Assembly: GCA_031082285.1 (NCBI GenBank)
Contig: JAVHLK010000037.1
Coordinates: forward strand, 1 to 45,482
DNA: 45,482 bases
Reading direction: 5' to 3'
Source: Desulfomonilaceae bacterium
GTDB taxonomy: Bacteria > Desulfobacterota > Desulfomonilia > Desulfomonilales > Desulfomonilaceae
This document shows, one piece after another, positions 34,590 through 43,961 of the stretch (the first letter of the stretch is position 1; every line of letters begins with the position of its first letter). The notes below the pieces were generated by a model, which ran no database searches, had not been told where the DNA came from, and was given only the letters and a program-made list of their open reading frames with translations. Position numbers and translations under genes: made by a program.

Positions 34590-34919
34590 GTGTGGGAAAA
34601 ACAGATCGAAGCGTTGATCGACGCGGGTTGGCGAGTGGTCGCCGGGGATGTTGGAGACTGCGCTCTGGAGCAGTGGAGAAGGAGCGCGCGAGAATGCCTG
34701 TGCGTGATAGCGGGACCGGATCACACGTATACCGAACACTTCTCGACGGAACGGGTGCAAAGTGAGCCTCCGAGTGTTCTCGCCGACGTCGGGGTTCTCG
34801 TTGCGGCACGCCTGTCGCTCGCCCAGGTCCGGCGTGACGATGAGAGTAACCGGTCCAAGATTCGGGAGACAACATCGGACTCCATGCCGCGCCGTGCTGC
34901 CTCGGCGCCCGGACGGTGA
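34590..34919 (+). CDS. short conserved-looking protein with GPDHTYT motif
   Basis: From the GTG at 34590, about 8 bp after AGGGAGGG, the product is 109 residues. The N-terminal 50 residues (KQIEALIDAGWRVV..., WRRSARECL, then GPDHTYTEHF at 42-51) have the look of a small conserved protein seen in other Desulfobacterota, from memory of the motif. The C-terminal 40 residues are less ordered and Arg/Ser rich. No domain or function is known to me. The frame stays open to 34470, but that part has no better start. The PhoU-like gene follows 50 bp later. Confidence 0.55.
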   Translation: MWEKQIEALIDAGWRVVAGDVGDCALEQWRRSARECLCVIAGPDHTYTEHFSTERVQSEPPSVLADVGVLVAARLSLAQVRRDDESNRSKIRETTSDSMPRRAASAPGR

Positions 34920-34969
34920 ATCAGGAGACCTTGACGCTCTGATGCCATATCGCAACGTGGGAGGGCAAG

Positions 34970-35680
34970 ATGAAAGAAGAGCAGCTCTTTTTTAATCCTT
35001 TCAGGATGTTGAGTCCTCGCCTGGATGAAGAGGCTCTGAGGATTGAGAAGCTTTACGAGAGGCCGGTGAGCGAAACGGTCTCCTTGGAGGAGGGCCTCCT
35101 CATCATGATCAGCAAACTCATCGAGATGTGTCGTTTGCTGTCAAAGGCGGTTTTCTCCGGGGACGCGGGCCAGATGAACCGCTGCGCGGGTTTGGCCAAG
35201 GAGGTGCACGCGCAGGAAAAGTTTCTCACACAACACTTGATTGGGTCGGGGATACGGAAGGACCTTCTCACGGGTGTGATTCGATTTCCCTATCGGCTTG
35301 AGAGGATTGGGGACCTGTTCGAGAGCATACTGAACTGCTGCCGCATCAAGGCAAAGAACGGGATTCCGTTCAGTGACAAGGCTTACGCGGAGTTGGATGT
35401 GCTCTTCAACGGCATGCTGGAAAACATGGGAAACTTGCGCGACGCGTTTCGCACTCCGAACAGAACGTTACTGGAAGCCGTCATCTCCTCGGGACATCTG
35501 CTGAACGATCGGTTCGAGGAATTCAAATTGGCCCATTGGCGGAGACTGGAATCCGGATTCTGCGCAATCGAAGCGTCTTCCATGTACCGAGACATCCTGG
35601 ATTCCTTCAAGTCTGCAAACGAATATGTGGTGAAGATGGCCGAGACGCTTATGGAGCTTGGGACGACCTCCGGACCATAG
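34970..35680 (+). CDS. PhoU-like protein
   Basis: This 236-residue all-helical protein resembles the PhoU-like regulatory domains of phosphate-uptake regulators and Na/Pi cotransporters. The marker region is FPYRLERIGDLFESILNCCRIKAKNGIPFSDKAY, in which PhoU proteins carry an E/D-rich metal-binding helix. A single divergent PhoU-like repeat pair seems to fill the protein. GGGAGGG precedes the ATG. No phosphate transporter gene is adjacent, so its partner is unknown. Confidence 0.75.
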   Translation: MKEEQLFFNPFRMLSPRLDEEALRIEKLYERPVSETVSLEEGLLIMISKLIEMCRLLSKAVFSGDAGQMNRCAGLAKEVHAQEKFLTQHLIGSGIRKDLLTGVIRFPYRLERIGDLFESILNCCRIKAKNGIPFSDKAYAELDVLFNGMLENMGNLRDAFRTPNRTLLEAVISSGHLLNDRFEEFKLAHWRRLESGFCAIEASSMYRDILDSFKSANEYVVKMAETLMELGTTSGP

Positions 35681-35974
35681 GTTTTCCCGAGGCGCGCCCC
35701 TGTCCGGTCGCGTCGTACGGCCATGACGTCATGGGTGGACTGACCGCAACGAGCACGGTTCACCGCAGCGCCGAGCAGCGTTGCGGTCAGTCGGCATTTC
35801 CCAATGCCGTGAAACGATTGCCGAACGGCAGTGCGAACAGAAGCCGAGATCTAATAAACGGTGATGTACCGGGTTCAGGGAAGCCGGGAGGATGACGGTC
35901 TCCCTTGAACAATCGATGGTTTTCAACTTGTAAAGAAATCCGACACCCCTTGAACACACACATGGAGGAGAAAA
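35681..35974. other. intergenic region upstream of the universal stress protein
   Basis: There is no gene in these 294 bp. A weak promoter candidate is TTGAAC at 35905-35910 with TGTAAA 18 bp downstream, about 40 bp before the universal stress protein start. Confidence 0.3.
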
Positions 35975-36415
35975 ATGCTGCCCAAGAAGATACTTTGCTG
36001 CACCGATTTTTCCGAAAATTCGGAACAGGCGCTGGAAACGGCCCTGGAATATGCGAATGCCTTGGACGCACATCTCGTCATCACGCACGTCGTCGATTCG
36101 TGGGCCGGTTATCCCGCATACTCGGAAGGGATCCCGATGGATGTCCGAAATGTGGTGCGGGACCTCGAGGACATGGCCAAGGAAAAACTCCAGAAGAAAG
36201 TGGAGGAGCTCCGCGGCAAGATAGACAAGGTCAGCACCCTCTCACGAGTCGGGGTTCCCGCCGAGGACATCATCGCCGCGGCCAAGGACGAGTCGGCAGA
36301 CCTCATTGTCATGGGGACTCGCGGGTGGACCGGCCTTCGGCACATTCTTCTGGGAAGCGTGGCGGAGCGAGTCTTGCGTGGAGCCCATTGCCCGGTGCTC
36401 ATCGTCAGATCCTGA
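35975..36415 (+). CDS. universal stress protein (UspA family)
   Basis: This 146-residue single-domain protein has the UspA fold: KILCCTDFSENSEQAL at the N terminus and the ATP-binding motif Gx2Gx9G[S/T] in MGTRGWTGLRHILLGSVAERVL. That predicts an ATP-binding type of Usp. GGAGGAG stands just before the ATG. It lies 175 bp before hoxE and could be coexpressed with the hydrogenase under anaerobic or stress conditions. Confidence 0.95.
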   Translation: MLPKKILCCTDFSENSEQALETALEYANALDAHLVITHVVDSWAGYPAYSEGIPMDVRNVVRDLEDMAKEKLQKKVEELRGKIDKVSTLSRVGVPAEDIIAAAKDESADLIVMGTRGWTGLRHILLGSVAERVLRGAHCPVLIVRS

Positions 36416-36589
36416 ACCGGCGAATCGTCAGCCTGGGAGAGAAGCACCCGTCCCGAATTGTGCGTCATGATCGGCCCGGCCGTCCCGTGACTTGCGGGAA
36501 TCGGCCGGCAGGGACGGAAGTGCGCCTTGACGGTTCACGGGAAACCTCGCGTCGGTTCTGAGACCCGTCGCCCAACACGTCCCCGCCCC

Positions 36590-37126
36590 ATGGTCGGGAC
36601 ACAGGAGACAGCCTTGGAAGCAAAGGTTCATCGCGCCTCCGAATCCCTGGACGATGCTCGTCGACGATTTGTGGACCGGACCATGCGCCGGCACGGATAT
36701 GAGGCGCACGCGCTGATTGAAACGCTGCATTCCGTGCAGGAGCATTTCGGATTCCTCGACACGGACAGTCTCAGATACGTAGCCAAGTCGCTACATGTTC
36801 CCCTGAGCCGGGTGTACGCGGTGGCGACCTTCTACCACTATTTTTCACTGCAACCGCCGGGCGAACACACGTGTGTGGTGTGCAAGGGCACCGCCTGCTA
36901 CATAGGAGGCGCTTCGGACATCCTCAAGGGTATCGAAGAATCCCTGGGAATCGGCCCCGGTAACACGACTGAGGACGGACTGGTTTCAATTGTCACCGCC
37001 CGATGCTTGGGAGCATGCGGCCTGGCACCGGCCGTTGTTTTTGACGGAGAAGTCCGCGGAAAGATGACCCCGGCCGCGGTATTGGATACCATACAGAGGT
37101 GGGCCGACCATGACGCTGACGTTTGA
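36590..37126 (+). CDS. hoxE: HoxE, [2Fe-2S] diaphorase subunit of bidirectional hydrogenase
   Basis: This protein is NuoE-like, with the [2Fe-2S] ligands in a thioredoxin-like domain: TCVVCKGTAC and TARCLGACG (CX4C...CX3C). It contains the helical HxxVQEHFGFLD block. From the ATG at 36590 it is 178 residues. A TTG at 36614 has a better ribosome binding site (AGGAGA) and would give 170, close to the usual HoxE length. It overlaps hoxF by 17 bp. HoxE sits in the diaphorase module of the NAD-reducing hydrogenase. Confidence 0.92.
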   Translation: MVGTQETALEAKVHRASESLDDARRRFVDRTMRRHGYEAHALIETLHSVQEHFGFLDTDSLRYVAKSLHVPLSRVYAVATFYHYFSLQPPGEHTCVVCKGTACYIGGASDILKGIEESLGIGPGNTTEDGLVSIVTARCLGACGLAPAVVFDGEVRGKMTPAAVLDTIQRWADHDADV

Positions 37127-38759
37127 AGATCTTCAGGGCATCGCAAGAATTGAAGAGGATCGGCAGGAGGGGTTTCGGCATCGAATTCACGTCTGTGTTG
37201 CCGCAGGCTGTCTCTCCTGTCAAAGCGGATTGATTAAAGACACACTGGAGAAGGAAGTCAGCCGTCGAGGCTGGGAAAACTGGTGCAACGTAAAAGGCGT
37301 AGGATGTCTGGGCCTCTGTGCGGCAGGCCCTCTGATATCGATTCAACCGGATGGAACGTACTATCAGGGTGTTCAGGTAAGCGACGTCTCGGATGTGCTC
37401 GACAGTTTGGGAGGGGAGCCGTTGAGTCGACTCGACTGTTCCGGTCAGCTGCCCTTTTTTCAACGACAGAAGAAGATCGTGTTGGAGAACTGTGGGCTGA
37501 TCGATCCCGAACGGATCGAGGAGTACATCGGTCGGGCCGGATATGAAGCTCTGTATAACGCCGTGCGCCTGATGACTCCCGGCGAGGTCATAGACGAGGT
37601 ATCGGCCGGAGGTCTGCGCGGACGAGGAGGTGCGGGGTTTCCGACCGGATTGAAATGGACGACCGTCTTCAAGGCCGTCAACGGTACGAAGTTTGTGGTG
37701 TGTAATGCCGATGAGGGAGATCCCGGCGCATTCATGGACCGCAGCGTCCTGGAGAGCGATCCTCATCGCGTCATCGAAGGCATGGCCATTGCCGGGTACG
37801 CGGTCGGGGCCGCTCATGGGTTCGTGTACGTAAGGGCGGAGTATCCTCTGGCCGTGAAACGCTTACGCACCGCCATCGCGCACGCCGAGCGATTCGGCGT
37901 ACTGGGCAATAACATCTTCAACACCAAATTCAGCTTCAAGGTGGAGGTCAGACTTGGTGCCGGAGCATTCGTTTGCGGCGAGGAAACGGCTCTGATCGCG
38001 TCCATCGAAGGGAGACTCGGGAGACCTCGTCCCCGCCCCCCCTACCCGGCGGAATTCGGTCTCTGGGGATATCCGACACTTATCAACAATGTTGAAACGC
38101 TGGCCAACATCCCGTCCATTATTCGACGCGGCGGTTCCTGGTATTCGGGTATTGGATCCGAGAGCAGCAAGGGAACCAAAGTGTTCGCATTGGCCGGACG
38201 GGTCAACAATACGGGGCTCATTGAGGTGCCCATGGGCACCACGTTGCGAGACATCGTCTTTGACATCGGCGGAGGCATCCCCGGCGATGCCCGTTTCAAG
38301 GCGGTGCAGACCGGGGGGCCGTCGGGAGGCTGCATTCCCGAGCAGTATCTCGACCTGCCCATCGATTACGAATCTCTGGCCGAAATCGGTTCCATCATGG
38401 GTTCGGGAGGGATGATCGTCATGGACGAGGGGTCGTGCATGGTGGACGTGGCCAAGTTCTTCATGGAGTTTTGCATGAGCGAGTCGTGTGGGAAATGTGT
38501 CCCGTGCCGTGTGGGAACGACTCAGATATACAACCTCCTCTGCAGGATCTCCTCGGGAACCGCGGAACCCAACGATCCGGCGAGACTGGAAGATCTGTGC
38601 GACGTCGTCAAGCGCACGAGCCTCTGTGGCCTGGGGCAGACGGCTCCCAACCCTGTTATGAGCACGCTTCGGTACTTTGGAGAAGAGTACCGACAACACA
38701 TTGAGGATAAGACGTGTCCCGCCGGCGTTTGCCAAGTCGGCGGCGTCGGGGAGGTATGA
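37110..38759 (+). CDS. hoxF: HoxF, NADH/FMN-binding diaphorase subunit
   Basis: The 549-residue subunit has an N-terminal thioredoxin-like domain and a NuoF core. The NADH/FMN elements are [13 protein letters not shown] and [19 protein letters not shown]. The SLBB region follows ([18 protein letters not shown]), then the [4Fe-4S] motif [13 protein letters not shown] with a distal Cys in SLCGLG. It catalyses electron transfer between NAD(H) and the Fe-S chain. It overlaps hoxE at the start and hoxU at the stop. Confidence 0.97.
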   Translation: MTLTFEDLQGIARIEEDRQEGFRHRIHVCVAAGCLSCQSGLIKDTLEKEVSRRGWENWCNVKGVGCLGLCAAGPLISIQPDGTYYQGVQVSDVSDVLDSLGGEPLSRLDCSGQLPFFQRQKKIVLENCGLIDPERIEEYIGRAGYEALYNAVRLMTPGEVIDEVSAGGLRGRGGAGFPTGLKWTTVFKAVNGTKFVVCNADEGDPGAFMDRSVLESDPHRVIEGMAIAGYAVGAAHGFVYVRAEYPLAVKRLRTAIAHAERFGVLGNNIFNTKFSFKVEVRLGAGAFVCGEETALIASIEGRLGRPRPRPPYPAEFGLWGYPTLINNVETLANIPSIIRRGGSWYSGIGSESSKGTKVFALAGRVNNTGLIEVPMGTTLRDIVFDIGGGIPGDARFKAVQTGGPSGGCIPEQYLDLPIDYESLAEIGSIMGSGGMIVMDEGSCMVDVAKFFMEFCMSESCGKCVPCRVGTTQIYNLLCRISSGTAEPNDPARLEDLCDVVKRTSLCGLGQTAPNPVMSTLRYFGEEYRQHIEDKTCPAGVCQVGGVGEV

Positions 38760-39520
38760 TGACGGACCGAGATTATTTCAAGGGCAAGCCTCGCACCGAT
38801 GTAAACCCGGTTCGTATCTTGACCTTCAAGATCGACGGCCGGGACGTAACTGCCCGAGAGGATGAGACGATCCTCACGGTCGCTCGACAAAACGGGATCT
38901 TCATTCCCACTTTGTGCCACTTGGACGGTCTTTCGGAAAGAGGCGCCTGCAGACTGTGTATGGTGGAGGTGAAAGGCTCAGACAAGCTGTTTCCTGCCTG
39001 CGTAACGCTTCCGAGACAGGACATGGAGGTCATGACCGATTCACCGCGTCTCAACGAGTACCGGAAGAAGATTCTCGAACTGCTCTTCTCCGAGCGCAAC
39101 CACGTCTGTTCGGTCTGCGTATCCAACGGCCATTGCGAGCTCCAAGATCTGGCCGTCACGCTCGGCATGTCCCATGTTCGGTACGAGTATCTGTATCCCA
39201 GACACACTATCGATGCTTCTCACGACAGATTTTCCGTGGACCACAACAGGTGCGTGCTCTGTTTGAGATGCATCCGAGTGTGCGACGAAGTGGAAGGAGC
39301 GCATACATGGGACGTCATGGGGCGGGGGATCTTGTGCAAGGTCATAACCGATCTCAATCAGCCCTGGGGCACCTCGGAAACATGCACGGGTTGCGGCAAG
39401 TGCGTGCATGTCTGCCCCACCGGGGCTCTGTCGGAAAAGGGCAAATCAGTCTCGGAAATGAGCAAACGCAGGCAGTTCCTGCCGTACCTGGAAATGATGC
39501 GTCGCGAAAGTCGAAAATAG
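38759..39520 (+). CDS. hoxU: HoxU, Fe-S subunit of the diaphorase module
   Basis: The 253-residue protein corresponds to the N-terminal part of NuoG. A [2Fe-2S] domain ([16 protein letters not shown]...FPAC) is followed by [16 protein letters not shown], then two ferredoxin clusters, [11 protein letters not shown] and [14 protein letters not shown]. It wires HoxF to the hydrogenase small subunit. The ATG at 38759 overlaps the hoxF stop; a further in-frame ATG lies at 38756 but crowds the GGGGAGG site. Confidence 0.96.
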   Translation: MTDRDYFKGKPRTDVNPVRILTFKIDGRDVTAREDETILTVARQNGIFIPTLCHLDGLSERGACRLCMVEVKGSDKLFPACVTLPRQDMEVMTDSPRLNEYRKKILELLFSERNHVCSVCVSNGHCELQDLAVTLGMSHVRYEYLYPRHTIDASHDRFSVDHNRCVLCLRCIRVCDEVEGAHTWDVMGRGILCKVITDLNQPWGTSETCTGCGKCVHVCPTGALSEKGKSVSEMSKRRQFLPYLEMMRRESRK

Positions 39521-39535
39521 CGTGCGAGCACAACA

Positions 39536-40069
39536 ATGAACCATACCCGTGTTGCTACCGTGTGGCTTGATGGATGTTCGGGCTGCCACATGTCTCTGCT
39601 CGACTTGGACGAGCGGGTGCTTGACCTGGCCGACCGAATTGAGCTGGTGTACAGTCCGCTGGTTGACTCAAAAGAATTCCCGGAAGACGTAAGTATTACC
39701 CTCGTCGAAGGGGCCGTGAGTACCAGCGATGACGCGGAGAAAATCCGCCTGATTCGAGAGCGCACCACGCTCCTCGTGTCTCTGGGGGACTGCGCGGTGA
39801 CGGCAAATATTCCGGCCATGAGAAACCGGTTCAGTGTCGAGGCCGTACTGGAACGGGCTTATGTGCACAATGCCGCCATCGGGGGGCAAGTGCCTGGAAT
39901 TGAGGTCCCACGCTTACTTAAACGCTCGCGACCGGTCCACGAATTTGTGGATGTCGACAGATTCTTACCGGGATGTCCTCCACCGCCGGAGGCCATATTC
40001 AACCTGATGAGCGAACTCTTGGACGGCCGTCCGACAGGTTCCTCGATCATCACGCGTTTCGGCGCCTGA
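39536..40069 (+). CDS. hoxY: HoxY, [NiFe]-hydrogenase small subunit
   Basis: The 177-residue small subunit carries the proximal [4Fe-4S] ligands Cys14 and Cys17 (DGCSGCHMS), a later Cys in SLGDCAVT and another in FLPGCPPPPE. Its short length, lacking extra clusters and a Tat signal, fits a cytoplasmic group 3d HoxY. It starts 15 bp after hoxU and ends 20 bp before hoxH. Confidence 0.96.
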   Translation: MNHTRVATVWLDGCSGCHMSLLDLDERVLDLADRIELVYSPLVDSKEFPEDVSITLVEGAVSTSDDAEKIRLIRERTTLLVSLGDCAVTANIPAMRNRFSVEAVLERAYVHNAAIGGQVPGIEVPRLLKRSRPVHEFVDVDRFLPGCPPPPEAIFNLMSELLDGRPTGSSIITRFGA

Positions 40070-40089
40070 GATGTAGGAAAGGCAACGTG

Positions 40090-41514
40090 ATGGAGCGAAC
40101 GATTGTCATCGACCCGGTGACTCGAATCGAGGGTCACGGCAGGGTGTCAATCTTTCTCGATGAAAACGGGGACGTGTGCGACGCGCGCTTACACGTCACC
40201 CAATTCAGAGGGTTCGAGAAACTCTGCGAGGGGCGTCCGTACTATGAAATGCCCTCGCTGACTCAACGAATATGCGGAATCTGTCCGATCATTCACTCAA
40301 TAGCTTCCGCAAAGGCCTGCGATCAGATACTGGGGGTTCGTGTTCCGGACCCCGCGGTAAAACTCAGGCGACTCATCAATTGCGCGCAAATCATCCAGTC
40401 TCATGCGGTGAGCTTCTTTCACTTGTCCCTCCCGGACTTGATTCTCGGCATGGACTATGATCGTACGAAACGTAACCTGTTCGGCGTGGTCGAACGCTAT
40501 CCCTCCATCGCAAGAGACGGGATACGTCTTCGGTCAATAGGTCAAGAAACCATCAAGGCTCTTGCGGGAAAACGAATCCATCCGGCGTGGGTCGTACCCG
40601 GCGGAGTCAACGAGCCCCTCGACAGTGAGGACATCGACCAGGTGATGTCCCCGCTTCCCGAGGCCATGACCATTGTCCGGCGGACCCTGGACTGGTTCAA
40701 GAATTCTCTGGAAGAACACAGAGAGGAAATTCGATTCTTCGCCAATTTCCCCAGCATGTTCATGGGCTTGGTCAATGATCTTGGCAATCTGGAGTTCATT
40801 GACGGCAAGCTGAGGTTGATCGATTACAAGGGAGATATCGTCGCGGACTCCGTTCAACCGGAGCGATATGCCGATTACATCGGAGAGTCCGTAAAGCCGT
40901 GGTCGTATCTCAAAGCGCCCTACTACAAACCGTTGGGTCCTGAGGAGGGCATGTACCGTGTGGGACCCGCCGCTCGACTGAATATCGTCGACGGCTGCGG
41001 GACACCTTTGGCCGATCAGGAATGGGCTGAGTTTCGAAGCCTCGGAAGGGGGCCGGCCTTGAGTTCCTTCTACAATCACTACGCCAGGCTCATTGAAATC
41101 CTGTATGCGGTGGAAACCATGGAAATGCTCCTCAACGATCCCGACATCCGGAGTCCGCATGTGCGAGCGGTCGCCCAACCGAATTACGAGGAAGGAATCG
41201 GTGTGGTCGAAGCGCCTAGGGGTACTCTGGTGCATCACTACAAAGTCGACGAGCACGGTCTGGTGACGTGGGCGAACTTGATCGTGGCTACCGGCAACAA
41301 CGAGCTTGCAATGAACCGAGGAATCATGCAGACGGCAAAGCGATTCCTCAACGGGAAGGATATCTCCGAGGGCATGCTCAACCGAGTGGAAGCCGTCATA
41401 AGAGCGTTCGACCCGTGCCTCAGTTGCTCGACTCACCAGGTGGGAGAAACGATCACCAGTATACGATTGTTGGGACCCGATGGAGAGGTTCTGAGCGAGG
41501 CCGGTCCGTCTTGA
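40090..41514 (+). CDS. hoxH: HoxH, [NiFe]-hydrogenase large subunit
   Basis: The 474-residue catalytic subunit has nickel ligands in both motifs: RICGICPIIH with Cys62 and Cys65, and DPCLSCSTH with Cys443 and Cys446. A 25-residue tail after His449 must be cut off by a maturation protease during active-site assembly; no such protease gene (hoxW) is in the window. AGGAAAGG lies 6 bp before the ATG at 40090. It closes a compact hoxEFUYH operon. Confidence 0.97.
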   Translation: MERTIVIDPVTRIEGHGRVSIFLDENGDVCDARLHVTQFRGFEKLCEGRPYYEMPSLTQRICGICPIIHSIASAKACDQILGVRVPDPAVKLRRLINCAQIIQSHAVSFFHLSLPDLILGMDYDRTKRNLFGVVERYPSIARDGIRLRSIGQETIKALAGKRIHPAWVVPGGVNEPLDSEDIDQVMSPLPEAMTIVRRTLDWFKNSLEEHREEIRFFANFPSMFMGLVNDLGNLEFIDGKLRLIDYKGDIVADSVQPERYADYIGESVKPWSYLKAPYYKPLGPEEGMYRVGPAARLNIVDGCGTPLADQEWAEFRSLGRGPALSSFYNHYARLIEILYAVETMEMLLNDPDIRSPHVRAVAQPNYEEGIGVVEAPRGTLVHHYKVDEHGLVTWANLIVATGNNELAMNRGIMQTAKRFLNGKDISEGMLNRVEAVIRAFDPCLSCSTHQVGETITSIRLLGPDGEVLSEAGPS

Positions 41515-41779
41515 CCAAGACCCGGCTCACGACGGTAAGATGAAGCCCATGGCTCATATCGCTCCCCATTGGGAGGGAAGACCTGAAATCGGCTGCCGAT
41601 GTTCGGATGAGATCAACCGCCGTCAAGGCCCAGATTGACGATTCAATGCACCGAGCCGGCCAAACAAGTCAATCCTCCCCGCTCCTCCTGTGCCCAAGGG
41701 GGACGGGAAATCCTTCCGGGAACGAAACGAAGGTTTGCACCTCGCACAAGACCTCCGGCAAATGCCGCGACGTCGCGTT

Positions 41780-43549
41780 TCAAGGCATTGTGCGTTTTCT
41801 TGCCGCTTCCTTGAACCGAATTCGCACCTCGGTTCCCTGGTCCCGCCGAATCTCGATCGTGCCCTGAAGTTGAGTTACAAAGACGCCTACCAAGTCCAGC
41901 CCCAACGACCGAGGATTGCTCAGGTCGACATCCTCCGGCATGCCCACGCCGTTATCGGCAACAATCAACTCGAATTGTCCTTCCCCGAGGGAATGCAGTG
42001 ACAATCGGATCTCCCCCCGACTCCCCGTGGGAAACGCATGCTTGAGACAGTTGGAGATAAGTTCGGTCAATAAGAAGCCCGTGGGGATTGCCGTATCGAG
42101 ATTGAACGATATTGGGTCGATTTCTTTCGTCAATACCACTTCAGTACCGACGTCCGCAATCGATCTGACCAGGTGAGATACCAGACAGTCGATGTAGTGG
42201 TCTATCCTGAGATCCGCCAAGTTGTCCGATTGATACAAAAACTCGTGCGCCAGAGCCATCGACCGAATGCGATCCTGGAGTTCCTCAAAGGGGTTGTGCC
42301 CTGGTACGCCCTCGCCGTACTGCGACTGGAGACCGAGCAGACTGACGATCACCGCGAGGTTGTTCTTCACCCGGTGATGGATCTCTCGAAGCATTACTTC
42401 CTTCTCTCTGAGGCTTTCCCGGATTCTCTCCTCGGCTCTTTTGCGATCGGTAATGTCCGCGACGTTACCCAGGTTGGCCGTGTGTCCATGGCGGCTCATC
42501 GGTGTGGACAAGACCTGAAACCACCTGGTCTCGCCGTTCTTGCACAGGACCCTGAACTCTACGTAAGGATCGAGCCGTTCACCTTGAGAAATCGCCAGAC
42601 CGCGCCGTTTGATGGCTTCTCGGTCGTCCGGATGCACAAAATTCCAGAAATGTTCGCCGACAATTTCCTCACTGGAATATCCCATCATGTCGCAGAGGCG
42701 TTGATTGACGTAAGTGAACACACCGTTCTCGTGGGTATAGATTCCGGTCATGGAATTTTCCACGAGCTGCCGATATCGTTCCTCGCTTTCACGAAGCGTA
42801 CGCTCGACGCGTCTGCGATCCGTGACATCGGACGCGAGGGACAGACCCGCGTTCCTGCCTTCCCACGTGATTATGACCGTGTTTATTTCGAGCCACCTGA
42901 CGTTGCCGTTCTTGTCGACGAATCGATACGATACCGGCCCGGGTTCCGCCCCATCGGCCAACATCTGTTGATAGCGGGCAACGGCGAGAGGCCTGTCGTC
43001 GGGATGAACGAGATTCAGCAGCGGCATCCCCACGAGCTCGTCTTCCGAGTAGCCCGACAGTTTGATTGCCTTGGGGTTGACAAACTTGCATACAAGGTCC
43101 TGGATCACCACGATGGCCTCAGCCGCATTCCGCACCACGGATCGGTATCGTTCCTCACTCTCTCTGACGCGTTTGTCCGCCTGGTGTTTGTAGATGGCGG
43201 TCTCTATAGTACTTCTCAATTCCAGCAGAGTGGAAGGTTTCCCCAGATATCCATAGGGCTCGGTCTTCTTCGCTCGTTCGAGGACGTCTCGTTCCGTATA
43301 TCCGGTGAGGTACACCACGGGAATATCAAAACGGGATCGAATTCTATCCGCGGCTTCCACGCCGTCCAACGTGCCCGTCAACTTGATGTCCATGAGCACC
43401 AAATCGGGCTTTGACGCTTCGGCGACGCGGAGCGCATCCTCGCCGGAATCAACGATTCCCGCAATCTCGTAACCGACGTTCGAAAGCGATCGGACAAGAT
43501 TTTTGGCGATGACCCCTTCATCTTCCACAATGAGGATCCGGGTCGGCAT
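41780..43549 (-). CDS. receiver/PAS/PAS hybrid histidine kinase (HisKA_2 type)
   Basis: The 589-residue cytoplasmic sensor has domains in this order: an N-terminal receiver with Asp54 (VLMDIKLTG), PAS 1 (about 132-250) and PAS 2 (about 255-375) each ending in an S-box DxTDRxR/K block, the HisKA_2 phosphoacceptor helix LREIHHRVKNNLAVI (His391/His392), and HATPase with DNGVGMP. Having the receiver first suggests that it is itself controlled by another kinase. There is no membrane segment, so a redox or small-molecule signal is likely. GGAGGAG precedes the ATG. No partner response regulator is adjacent. Confidence 0.95.
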   Translation of the reverse strand: MPTRILIVEDEGVIAKNLVRSLSNVGYEIAGIVDSGEDALRVAEASKPDLVLMDIKLTGTLDGVEAADRIRSRFDIPVVYLTGYTERDVLERAKKTEPYGYLGKPSTLLELRSTIETAIYKHQADKRVRESEERYRSVVRNAAEAIVVIQDLVCKFVNPKAIKLSGYSEDELVGMPLLNLVHPDDRPLAVARYQQMLADGAEPGPVSYRFVDKNGNVRWLEINTVIITWEGRNAGLSLASDVTDRRRVERTLRESEERYRQLVENSMTGIYTHENGVFTYVNQRLCDMMGYSSEEIVGEHFWNFVHPDDREAIKRRGLAISQGERLDPYVEFRVLCKNGETRWFQVLSTPMSRHGHTANLGNVADITDRKRAEERIRESLREKEVMLREIHHRVKNNLAVIVSLLGLQSQYGEGVPGHNPFEELQDRIRSMALAHEFLYQSDNLADLRIDHYIDCLVSHLVRSIADVGTEVVLTKEIDPISFNLDTAIPTGFLLTELISNCLKHAFPTGSRGEIRLSLHSLGEGQFELIVADNGVGMPEDVDLSNPRSLGLDLVGVFVTQLQGTIEIRRDQGTEVRIRFKEAARKRTMP

Positions 43550-43592
43550 CGGAGCTCCTCCTTCCGGCCGGGTAATAATGACGCAATCACGA

Positions 43593-43622
43593 ATTATGAT
43601 GCGTATCTCCGCATCGCATCAA
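43593..43622 (-). promoter_or_regulatory. candidate promoter with inverted repeat, upstream of the histidine kinase
   Basis: On the minus strand, TTGATG (43622-43617) and CATAAT (43598-43593) are 18 bp apart. Between them, GATGCG (43598-43603) and CGCATC (43610-43615) form a perfect inverted repeat around 6 bp, so a dimeric regulator could block this promoter. No gene was seen in the 43550-43851 gap. Confidence 0.45.
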
Positions 43623-43851
43623 TAACCATCGTAATGTAATGAGGCGATTGCCTGCGGCGGGCCTGCAGCAAATGACCAACCACTAATGTGTCCGGCCGTA
43701 CCGGACATCCTTGTCCCGACCGACGGACAAGAACACGCGAGAACAGCAAGAGAACATCGTCTCCCCTCCCCAAATGGGACCCCCGGTTCACTCATGTGTA
43801 TCGGAATTGCGAGAATGGAGGAATTCGGCCATGGGGATCAATCTCCGTCGT

Positions 43852-43925
43852 TGGCTGGGGGACGAGGATTCGAACCTCGGTTAACGGGGCCAGAACCCGT
43901 CGTCCTGCCGCTAGACGATCCCCCA
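43852..43925 (-). tRNA. tRNA-Gln (anticodon CUG)
   Basis: The minus strand folds as a complete 74-nt cloverleaf. The acceptor TGGGGGA pairs with TCCCCCA. The anticodon stem ACGGG/CCCGT encloses the loop TTCTGGC, giving CTG. The T arm has GAGG-TTCGAAT-CCTC. The discriminator is G and CCA is encoded. The G73 and the acceptor end fit glutamine identity. Confidence 0.95.
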
Positions 43926-43961
43926 GCAATCCGTCTATTCTAGTCTCGCTAAAGGGACCTG

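Noticed and set aside
41515-41779. possible hydrogenase maturation protease gene after hoxH
   Set aside because: Short frames here lack the expected motifs and this 265-bp convergent gap is too small; I see no gene and no clear terminator.
42173-43414. 413-codon plus-strand open frame
   Set aside because: It is antisense to the histidine kinase, a shadow of a high-G+C coding strand.
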